From Artocarpus heterophyllus (lineage: Eukaryota > Streptophyta > Magnoliopsida > Rosales > Moraceae), in NCBI GenBank assembly GCA_025403435.1, contig CM046349.1, positions 23,745,854 to 23,809,853 on the forward strand: a DNA stretch of 64,000 nt. Reading direction: 5' to 3'. This document shows, one piece after another, positions 55,313 through 64,000 of this stretch; the first letter of the stretch is position 1; the number at the start of each line of letters is the position of its first letter. The notes beneath the pieces are model-generated. The model had not been told where the DNA came from. It saw nothing but the letters and a program-made list of their open reading frames with translations, and searched no databases. A program made the position numbers and the translations under genes.

Positions 55313-57250
55313 TGTTGGAAAAAACAGTACATAGCAGAAATTTTAAAATTTTTAATCAGAGTATTTTTCAAAACACAAGTTTGACGCGCTATGTGCATAA
55401 ATTAACCAGATCTTACTAACCTTGTATGCTGAAGAGCTCGTGCACTCTATGAAGAGAATGGTATTCCAGAAGAGCCTTAACTAGCTGGTCTTCTTTGCTA
55501 TTCTCTATTCACGATCAGAGTATGTATGGGCACACCTTGTACAGCTTCCCCAGTGGCTCTCTTTCCAACCAATTGAGGAAACCCAAAATTAATGTTCATG
55601 ATTTGTGAACAATAGCACTCAAGGGAGTTCCAGAGACTTACATACTAGAGTGCTCACTCTTGATTTCTCAACTGATCTAAATAACTGTGAAGTTTCACTC
55701 CCTATTTATAGAGGTTGAACCTAGGAATTAGTCCTTATCAGATAAGGCCTCAAAAATTCAAATCTGGATCAATATTTGATAAAATCATGTAAATACACAT
55801 ATCAAATTGTCGTTTTGTCAGCAGGCGAAACTGGCAAATCGGCCTGTCGAACTTATTCCATCGGCAGGCTGAACCTGAAGATCGGCCTGCCGAACTTATG
55901 ATAAATGATCCCTGTAAATCTTTTATTTTCCACCTAAGATTCTTTGGATAGAACCTTAGTTTTAAGTCAAATAACCCAATAGAGAAGTTATCTAATTAAA
56001 GCAACAATATCTAGATAATCTCTAGGAAAATAAATATCCTGAATAATTTAACAAGTTTATCTTGAATTAATCTTTTTACAAAATTGATTCAATTGATAAA
56101 TAGACATGAATTATCTGATCCTATTGAATTTCAGCTAGTTTGATAATTTAACATAAGTTACCAATTTATTAAAAAATCACGTCGTATCGTTATAGGATTT
56201 ATTATGAGCTAGCAAAGGGGACCAGATGGACCTATGTATTTCAAGCTCCCGATAATTATAAAACCTAATATCCCATATATATGTTTCATAAGTATAAACT
56301 CTAACACTACTCCACTAAAAGCTTAGAGCTGCACTATCAAACTATATGAAATTAGAGAGCCCGAATAGCAAAGTCTCCATGACATATCATAATGTATCAT
56401 ATGCCTATAGGATTATCTATAATCGGCTTAAGGATAAATTCTGTCTTACCTTCCCGATTATTTTTCTCTTACGTTCCATTATCTCACTATTGGAAAACTT
56501 ACCATCCAAAGACAGTATACCATTCAGTTACACCTATGTATCCAAATGGTTGAGCACTCCAGTCTTTCAATTACAAGATAACGTATATAAGTGGATATCA
56601 CCAACTCTTAAAGAGAAGCTATGGATTCCTTATCTATGAATGATAGGTCTATGTTATCAAGGGTCATGTCTCCAACATACAGGTATGTGTACCATCATAA
56701 AATATGGATGTCACCCTTTGGTACATCAAAAAACAAAATTCATGACAACGGGCCCACTATTCATCTGAGGATTAGGATACAACATATATGATTGTTTAAA
56801 GTGAATTGATTTGCTGAGATAGAATTATTAATCTATATCAATTACACGTTATGTCCCAATCCAATCATCGTCACCTATGACAATTCACTAATGCTTCTAC
56901 TCACAAAGTCCACCTCCGATGGCCAAGACAAACCATCTCTCATTAGTGATATAGACAACATAATAATCTTTGCATGAATAAAGTGCCCAACTTTATTCCC
57001 TTAATTGTGGATCTTATGATTTAGGCTGTCACCTTTAGAATCATGTCTTTTGCATAATTTGTCCATCATATACTTAATTCTAAAGGCTTAGACCGATAGT
57101 CTCAAACTTTTGTTTGCTTTCATACATTCAACAAATATGTACGTAAAGCGGACAACAATTTGGTATATGAATAATAAATAAATTCTTTATTGATAAAAGT
57201 GTCTTCAAAAACATATTGCATTTTTACTCCTCAGGCATACATGTCTAACA
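55313..57250 (-). repeat. Element F 5' LTR
   Basis: 1938 bp, TGTTGGAAAAAACAGTAC to CATACATGTCTAACA. It has one copy of the 80-bp unit (around 56035-56120), GC dyads at 55815-55897 and a TATA-type TATAAATA on the minus strand at 55703-55710. Confidence 0.88.
55703..55710 (-). promoter_or_regulatory. TATA box of element F LTR
   Basis: Minus strand TATAAATAG, at the family position. Confidence 0.55.
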
Positions 57251-57735
57251 GTTCAGCACTGTTTGGATTTGTTGGTTTACATGTTGTACTATCATGTAAG
57301 GGGGAAATGGGGGTAGACCTATGTTTTGCCTTTGCTGATTCAGCTAACCCGCTTCTTGAAGCAAAGCCTGCTCTACTCTCCTCCTTTGTTCTTAACTAAC
57401 CATAAGGTTAGCCCTTCCTTGTTGGCCAACCTTAGTCTAGCCAGTTCCTTCAAGGTTACCTTACTGGCTACTATTTTGGCCACGAGCTTGGTTCCCTTGG
57501 TCTTCAAGGTCATCACGTGAAAGGTTACCACCTTGATCTTGAAGACCATCCAAGGTTGAAGAAATTTTTTTGCACAGTGCACCATTCTATCCACCTTTTG
57601 TTCTAGCAAGGTAGTTAATAAAGATTGTCTACGTCTTCTTGATTTTCCAACGCTAAGTCCAACTGATTTATCATCTCCTTGGGTGATAGAGTTGTTTGTG
57701 TTGGCTTTGGTATAGTTAATGTAAGTGGTCACCAT
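57251..57735 (-). pseudogene. Tat gag N-terminus
   Basis: Minus-strand ORF 57373-57735 (120 codons) running from near the primer site toward gag. Basic patches SVGKSRRRRQ and KVTLKELARLRLANKEG, no conserved domain that I recognise. Position after the primer site is the basis of the call. It stops at 57373 and then meets the end of element F; the Gag core expected next is missing. Confidence 0.6.
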
Positions 57736-57772
57736 TGCAATGATGGTTGTTTGTCTTCAAAAGATGAAGCTT

Positions 57773-57784
57773 CTTCTGGTGCCA
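57773..57784 (-). other. Primer binding site of Tat element
   Basis: Minus strand TGGCACCAGAAG, two bases inside the 5' LTR end (CATCAACA). The TGG start and 2-base spacing are normal. I cannot name the tRNA with confidence. Confidence 0.65.
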
Positions 57785-57786
57785 AT

Positions 57787-58471
57787 TGTTGATGGTGGAA
57801 AATGACAACTTAATAATGCTCACAAATCACTCATGATACCCAAAGATTAATACAATAAAGATGAAAAATGATGAAAGTAAGGAGCAAACACATGGATTTA
57901 TAGTGGTTCACTCTTTAATAAGCTACGTCTACTATATTTTTCTTATCACAATACACTAAAATTTCTAGAAATTAATGGAGTGTTTCGATTTGGGGAGAAG
58001 GGAGTTCTTCCTCTCTCTTTTTTGCTCTCTCCTTTTTCTCTTCTGTATATCTCCCTTTTATAAGATGCTATATTATTATTAAAATGATTAGAATATTGCT
58101 AATAGGGCAAGATTCTCCATGTTTTTTGTCAGCCTTTGCACGTGGTGTCTCTGCACATGCAGAGAGTGTATCGAGTCCCATGCTACTGGCCTTAATTTCA
58201 GGTGCACTGTCTTGACTACTGGTCCTAGCCATTCTTATATGTTCTTGGAATGAAGGGCGCAATAATAGATAGAGGATACAAAGCTTGTTTAACCTCGACC
58301 TCACTTTAGAGCTGTGAGGAGGATACGAAGCTTATTTGAACTCAAACTTATCTTAGAGTGGTGTGGTCAATTGACCATCTCGACATCCACTCTATTTGAG
58401 ATTAACAGGCTGAGTTAGGCTTTTACTTGATCTCATCTTCGGGCCTTGGGCCATCAAGATCTCCTACATCA
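57787..58471 (-). repeat. Tat element 5' LTR
   Basis: 685 bp, plus-strand TGTTGATGGTGGAAAATG to CTCCTACATCA. It pairs with 164-809 and carries a 47-bp tandem duplication at 58272-58365. The ORF at 58068-58304 is LTR sequence. Confidence 0.87.
58272..58365. repeat. 47-bp tandem duplication in Tat 5' LTR
   Basis: GAGGATACRAAGCTTRTTTR starts at 58272 and again at 58319. The partner LTR has one copy (about 658-704). The two units here have since diverged. Confidence 0.8.
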
Positions 58472-58476
58472 AGTTT
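58472..58476. repeat. Target site duplication of Tat element, right copy (AGTTT)
   Basis: Identical to 159-163. Confidence 0.85.
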
Positions 58477-59328
58477 TATACAAGATAAGAAAATATCAAC
58501 ACAATAAAGATCTTGTAGGAGATTTAAAAGTATTTTAAATACCTTGTTGGTTTAAACAAGATTGATCCCAATACATGAAGTTTTAATAGTTTCTTATATA
58601 ATTTTAAACATGCATGCATATCTCTTGATCCCTACCTACTTTCTCCATGTATAACAAATTATGAGTTAACCCAATTGCTAAGAAGTAAAGTTAATAAGAA
58701 TTAAGAAACGATGCTAAGTTCTCTAGTTTTGCATCAGTTTTATTACCCGACAAATTTGGTCATCCCATTATATAAAGTCCATCATGATTCAAAAGACTAC
58801 GAACTATATACAAAAGGTAAATAAAAAGCACGAATTTTATAACATTGAAAAGTAAAATTATAAAAGGCTATATTAAAAAGTAAATAAAAAGACAAATTTT
58901 ATAACATTTCAAAAGTAAATTAAAAAATAAATGTAAAGCAAAGTTATTTTGTCTTTATTTCTATAAAAAATATTGTAAAATTTCTCGATATATTGTCATT
59001 TAACATTACAGTTTTTACATAACTTGAAATTTCTATAAATTTTCATAAAATATCTCGATATTTTATCATCTAATATTACAATTTTTACAAAAATCGATAT
59101 TTCCATCAAAATATCAATATACATAGAAATTTTTATAGAAATTTTTGGATATTCTGTAAAAAGAATAAAACACCTCTGTTTTCATATCGGTACTATCAAA
59201 ATACAAAAATTTTCAAAAAAAATTAGTGTAAATATTAATTTTTCAATCCTTGAGCTCATCCAAAAGCCCACTAAAACGTTTGTGTTGATACATGCCCCCC
59301 AAACCAGAGGCAAATCAACCACAAATCA
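58477..59328. other. AT-rich intergenic DNA, no gene seen
   Basis: Host-side DNA right of the nest. It has short imperfect direct repeats (AAAGTAAATAAAAAG near 58815 and 58876; TCTCGATATATTGTCAT near 58983 and TCTCGATATTTTATCAT near 59052) but no coding signal. Confidence 0.6.
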
Positions 59329-59972
59329 TGTATAACACCCGAGAATTTCTAATGCGTTAAATATGCAATAACTTAAGGATTATGTTAAGCAGAAATATAT
59401 ATCACAAGGATTATTATATTATCCAATTTTTATGATAAAGTCCATAAAAGCAAAAAGGAGATTTTTAAGGGTAAAAATTATGCCATAGTCTTAAATAAAG
59501 AAGGAAGGATCTGAAAATAAGCTAAAAAGCTTAATTGTTGCAAAAATGTATTTGCAACAAATGTTAAGACAAAAATACAGTTTAAGAAAACATACTATAT
59601 AATAATATGAAGAATTATATAGTATTACAATAATACAAAATAAGAAAATACTCTGATAAAGTTATGTAGTATGAAAATTACACTGCAAAAGTAATGTAGT
59701 GTAGGAATTTCACTCTGTTTAAGGTTAAGCAATACAAAAATTGGACTGTTTAAGTTAAAGTAGTATAGGAATAATACTACTTGAAGAATATGAATGAATA
59801 AGGGATGCTGTAGCAACATAGATAATATACCGACAGTGTAAGAAAAATACTGTCAGTATAAATTTAGACTGTATAAAAAGTTTTTGAGGGACCCACCATG
59901 GGACACCAAAACGAATGAAAATTTGCCACCAAGCCCCTTGGGTGGCCCAATTACACATTGCTAAGTTAAGCA

Positions 59973-60138
59973 AGATGATGTCAAGTGATGACAAATGTTG
60001 GTAAGTCATCAAATTTTGGTGGAAATTTACCAAAATATCCATTGAAGTGGCCAAATCAAATATTGCCAAGGTTGTCCCAACTTTTTATCACAAATGATGT
60101 TAAGTGATGACTCATGGTGATGAGTCATCAAATTTGGG
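59973..60138. repeat. Direct repeat of about 118 bp period
   Basis: GATGTCAAGTGATGACAAAT ... AAGTCATCAAATTTTGG (59973-60019) recurs as GATGTTAAGTGATGACTCAT ... GAGTCATCAAATTTGGG (60092-60138). Sequences before each copy (GGTGGCCCAA and AGTGGCCAAA) also correspond. Confidence 0.65.
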
Positions 60139-61779
60139 AAAAAATCAAGAGTAATTCACTTTTTTAAGGAACCAAGAAATGAACAAAAAAACTGTTCCAT
60201 TCTCCTCCCAAAGAAAACCGTCCCCTCTAGGTATTTTTCTCTCATAAACTTTGATGAATTCCAAGCTCCCAATTATAAGAGGAAATAAGAACAAGTGAAG
60301 GAAATGAAGATTAAGGAGTTTTAAGGTAAAACTCAAAACTTTTTCCTATTTTGTATTACGGTTTTGCTCAAGTTTTTGATGGAATTTTTGTAGTGAGGTA
60401 TAGGCTTGATGTCAAGGAAATTTGGAAGCTTTTAAATGCTAGAAAGTGAGTACAAGCACTTTGCATGGATTAGGTAAAATCCTAGTCTTTTTAAATTAAG
60501 CCAAAGTTTATGTTTTATTATATATGCCAAGTGTTTGATGAAATGTTTAAGCTATGGCATGTAATATGGGCATTATGGCATGATTGGTTTATGTTCTATG
60601 ATGATGGCGATGATGATGGAAAGAAGGAAAGTAAGGGTTTTAGGTTTAAAAGTGAAAAATTGTTAAACTTTGTAAGTTTAACTAGTTTCAAAGGAATAGG
60701 ATTTTGAGGGCCTTAGAGGCCAATTTATGTCCCAAATATGGCACAGGATCCACCAACACAATGTAGGAAAGAACTTTTGTGAATAAAGTTTTGTAAAATT
60801 TCAAAAGGACTAAATTGTAAAGTTTTGTGAAAGTTCGACAGATTTGAAAATCAGCCAAAAAGTCAATTGGTATGTTGGAATTTGAGGAAAGTTAAAACAT
60901 AAAAGTTGTAGAACTCATCGAAACTATTAAGGCAAAGTAGATGGATTGTCAAAATCCTATACGATTGATAAGTTATGAATTTTATAAAATTTTACGCACA
61001 AAATTTCAAGAAATGAAAATGTCTTGAAATGTATTGAATTTGACCATGGTCCTTTTGTAAGTTTTATTCCTTGAAAAAAATTGAACGTTTTGGTATAAAG
61101 TGGTCGTCTTTGGTTTCGGGGGTAAAAATGTAAAAAATTGTGTGTTTCGGGCCCAAACCGTAAAATCGCATGAAAATTGGGTTTTCACCAAGGGACGCTT
61201 GGTTCCTACAATTCTGTGGCTAGTGAGTAACCATAGGGATTATGTTTTTAAAGGATTTAAAGTTTAGTTAAGGAAAAAAAAAGAAACAAATGTTAAGGGC
61301 AAAAACGCAAAGATTTTCAAGTTTTGAGTCAAAACTGTAAAGTTTTGACAAAATAGATTTAATTGAATTGAAAACCATTGTTTTTTTTTTTTTTGTAATA
61401 TTATGAGATATAAAGAAATGAAAATTATGCTTTAAAAACAAGTTCTGACAGTTTTCAAAGACCCATCAAGGGAAAAATGGTCATTAAAATCGTCAAAATG
61501 GACCCGAAACGCCCGATATTGGAAAACAACCCTTATTAGGAATTTGTTCATAACATGGAAGTAATGACATGGTAAAGTTAAGTGCAAAGTTTAACAAGTT
61601 ATGAAATTGACAAAAAACCTATTAAGGGTAAAATCGTAATTTTAAGAAAATGGCTAAAGCGGAGTCAAACACTCCGAATCGCAGAATGATCTTAGACAAA
61701 AAATGTTTCATAATACATTGAGTAATGAAACCATCACATGAGATGGGAAATTTAACAAGGAATATTCAAGTAAAAGAAA

Positions 61780-61985
61780 GGTAACCCGGTAGGTTACAAA
61801 GTTAAGTAAAGAAAAAGGATCACTCGATGGGTTACAGAGTTAGGTAAAAAGAGTGATAACCCGATGGGTTATGGAGTTAAGTAAAAGGTACAGTAACCTG
61901 GGGGGTTACAAAGTTAAAAGCAATGGGGTACAAAGTAAAGAGAATGGTAAACCGATAGGGTACCAAGTTAAGTTAAAAGGAAAAA
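61780..61985. repeat. Minisatellite, about 37-bp unit, six copies
   Basis: Imperfect units anchored on GGTTACAAAGTTAAG at about 61792, 61829, 61867, 61903, 61925 and 61958, with intervening AACCCGRTGGGTTA-type text. It lies inside the LTR-like block. Confidence 0.75.
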
Positions 61986-63412
61986 ATAGTTAATGTTTAA
62001 GTTTTATTATCAATTGAATAGATTGATAAAAAGAAAGTTAACTAATAAGTAGGGTGTCATATGATCAAGATACAGAAGCTGACTAATGAAAGGAAAAGGA
62101 AAGAAATGGGAACGTTAGAACTAACGCTAGGTAAGTTCAAACCTCACCAAAGCATGAAGTAAATGATTTTCAAAAGCATTTTATATGTTTGCAAGTGTGT
62201 TTGCAAATGTTATACAAGTTATTTTTAAAGTATGTTTTCACTTGTTATGCATGAAGTTTTAAAGATTAAGTAAAATTTTACAATGTATTTGCAATAATTA
62301 TGTTTAAAGTATGTTTACATTTTGTTAATGCATAATATTTTATAGTTTAAGTTATAAGTTTTATGTTGTATTGGTTATGCAATAAGTTTTACAATACAAG
62401 TTATGATTTACAAATGTGTTTGTATATGATGTGATTGCATTTGATATGCTCACTAAAGTTAATAAGAAGGTAAAGTAAAAATAAAAAGAAAGTGTCATAC
62501 CAGCCTCCTTGATGTGAGGTACACAAGCAAAGTTAAAGTTTTGATCTCCTTGATGTGAGGTACATGACCTCGATGTTTGATAGTCTCAAGTCTTACACAA
62601 GGGAAGTATCATGTTTATGATCTCATGATTAATGATGTTGGTACGAACACTAAAGTTTACAAGACAAGGAGAGTTAAGGAACAAAGATAAAAAGTTAAAG
62701 TAAGAAAAGAATATTCATAAGACGCTCATAATTGAAAGTTCATAATTGAGCATAAATGGAATCATGCATTATGAATTTGCTTGTATTTCTTATTATGAAG
62801 TGTTTATGTGAAATGATTATGGAAAACATTCTGAGAAATGTTTTACGTTAAATGTTTATGAAAAACATATTTATGTTTTCAAGAAAAGGTCTATGAAGGA
62901 CGTTTTAAGAAAAACGTTTAAGAAATGTTTTATGAAAAATGTTTCGGAAATGTTTAAAGCAAAACGTTTAAAGGACAAGGTTTTTTTTGGGAAAAGCTTT
63001 AAATGCATGTGAAAATTATTTGTGCGATTTCATTTGAACTTACTAAATAAAAGCTCATTAACTATTTCTTCATGATGTAGGTAGTCCTATGGGTGACCAG
63101 TAGAACCTGTTAAAAGAGCTGGGTGCTGCGGAGGACAATTGCAAAAACTTGGGTATGGATACCACTACAGTATGCTTCCGCTAGTTTAAGAAATGTTTTC
63201 TCACTATATGATATAGTGTCTTCAAAGTTTAAGAAAGTCAAAGTTTTAAAATATGTTTTCAAAGTTAAATTATCTTTTCTTTTACAAAATGTTTCATATA
63301 ATTAAAGAAAAAAATTATTTCAGCATTTTTCTTACTAAATAAGTAAGATTAACGTTTAAGAAATGATGTTTAAAGAAAGTCAAGCGACTGCCCAAAAAGA
63401 CAGGTCGTCACA

Positions 63413-64000
63413 TCTTGAGTGGGTGAGGGACTGACTTAAGGAACTATTTAACTGTCATGCCATTCTTGTTGCAAAGAAAAGCCATTCCGAAGTGGCTACA
63501 ACCTTCACGTGGGCATCCTTAACCGAGAATGTCCCACTTCCAAATTATATATATGCATTTATAAGCCCATACAACATTTGAGACTAGCTTGCTTAAGCAA
63601 CTCCAACCCATGCTATATTGGTGTGGAAAAGTTGATTTGACGCTGGAATGGTGCTCCAACTGAACATCATATTTCAATAGCAATTTACTATGAAATGAGT
63701 GAGATGAACAATGGAAACTTAAATGTACATTTCCACAATTCATTCTACACCAAATGCCATATCATTTTCATTTTTTTCATTTTTTAATTTGCAAAATGGA
63801 ATATAAAAAAGGAGATAAAAAGGAATATATGTGGATTATTCCTTTTGGTGTTCAAAATGGAGTAATTGGCTGGAAATGAATTGTAACATTTAAAATTTAT
63901 TAAAAAAGAAATTTAATGGGAGACAATGTCAACATTGGATTTTTAAATCCACGTGAAAGTCTTGTTGAGTAGCGACATTTTTTATAAGAAAGAGAGAGAG
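63413..64000. other. Right end of window, no gene recognised
   Basis: A 74-codon minus ORF at 63519-63743 has no recognisable domain and is likely chance. The last 60 bases have CCACGTG (63951-63957), TTTATAAG and a GA run, which would suit the upstream region of a gene beyond the window, but nothing here proves it. Confidence 0.4.

Larger units (their letters stand above)
53218..57250 (-). mobile_element. Copia-1 element F, truncated
   Basis: Only the 5' end of a minus-strand Copia-1 copy: 5' LTR 55313-57250, decayed primer site, leader and about 138 codons of gag. Its pol and 3' LTR are absent. The break at about 53217 joins Tat gag directly to Copia-1 gag. As the Tat gag core is also missing, one deletion probably removed the rest of F and part of Tat. 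No target duplication can be tested on the left; GTTCA follows the right LTR end. Confidence 0.85.
164..58471 (-). mobile_element. Ty3/gypsy Tat-type retrotransposon, host of the nest
   Basis: A minus-strand element, gag to 3' LTR reading from high to low coordinate. Order on the minus strand is 5' LTR (57787-58471), primer site, gag N-terminus (57251-57735), gap, gag zinc region and protease (52017-53217), RT, RNase H, second RNase H and integrase (29676-32738), antisense ORF on the plus strand (28051-29073 plus 1741-3107), purine tract and 3' LTR (164-809). Tat assignment rests on the extra RNase H-like stretch before integrase, the integrase sequence style, and an antisense ORF between pol and the 3' LTR, all known for Tat elements. 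Three copia insertions (A, D, F) account for about 48 kb of its length. It is dead: many stops, and the gag core is missing. Confidence 0.85.
59329..63412 (+). repeat. Probable gypsy solo LTR or LTR fragment
   Basis: Begins TGTATAACACCCG and ends GGTCGTCACA, end types common to long plant gypsy LTRs (TGTAACACCC ... GGTCGTYACA). Near its end it has text of the kind seen in such LTRs (CTCCTTGATGTGAGGTAC twice, GTAGTCCTATGGGTGACC). It holds no gag or pol. Flanking 5-mers AATCA and TCTTG do not match, so either the ends are misjudged or recombination has joined different copies. Small ORFs inside (59755-60069, 60145-60336, 60510-60707) show no domain. Confidence 0.5.

Noticed and set aside
32739..57250. 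Tandem segmental duplication of one Copia-1 region
   Set aside because: The copies have separate junctions with distinct target duplications (ACTTA/ACTTC, TCAAC) or a distinct deletion, and different mutations. Independent insertions explain them better.
63519..63743. 74-codon minus-strand ORF as a gene
   Set aside because: No recognisable domain or homologue, and nothing around it suggests a transcript.

Overview
The window is plant DNA, almost certainly from a flowering plant, and almost all of it is LTR retrotransposon. The evidence is Ty1/copia and Ty3/gypsy polyproteins of plant type, tRNA-iMet-type primer sites (TGGTATCAGAGC), long LTRs, AT-rich background and deep nesting. I see no host protein gene, tRNA, rRNA or CRISPR array that I can support. 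The species cannot be named from what is visible.

Layout: the frame is one decayed Ty3/gypsy element of the Tat type in minus orientation, 164-58471, flanked by a perfect AGTTT target duplication (159-163 and 58472-58476). Its own DNA survives as islands. These are the 3' LTR 164-809, an antisense ORF (plus strand) split into 1741-3107 and 28051-29073, integrase/RNase H/RT 29676-32738, protease and gag 52017-53217, the gag N-terminus 57251-57735, the primer site, and the 5' LTR 57787-58471. Three copies of one copia family (here Copia-1) landed in it: A (plus, 3113-28050), D (minus, 32739-52016) and F (minus, truncated, 53218-57250). A fourth Copia-1 copy, E (39993-49557, TSD TCAAC), sits inside the leader of D. 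A second copia family (Copia-2, element B, 3823-19310, TSD TTGGA) sits in the 5' LTR of A. A CRM-like chromovirus (element C, minus, 7794-14623, TSD CTACA) sits in the gag of B. The left arm is therefore nested four deep: Tat, then A, then B, then C.

On the right, 58477-59328 is AT-rich DNA with no gene, and 59329-63412 looks like a solo LTR or LTR fragment of another gypsy element (TGTATAACACCCG ... GGTCGTCACA) carrying a minisatellite. 63413-64000 has no recognisable gene.

None of the elements is coding-competent: every gag-pol carries stops and frameshifts, and several catalytic Asp codons are now Asn. C is the youngest by position and the least damaged (its two LTRs differ at roughly a dozen bases plus three small indels by eye). 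E is the best-preserved Copia-1 copy. Features worth a second look are arrays of GC-rich dyads in the LTR and leader of Copia-1, short motif arrays in the Copia-2 LTR, a hairpin between 28-bp direct repeats in the Copia-2 leader, the Tat antisense gene with promoter-like sequence, and the CRM-like pol that reads into its 3' LTR.
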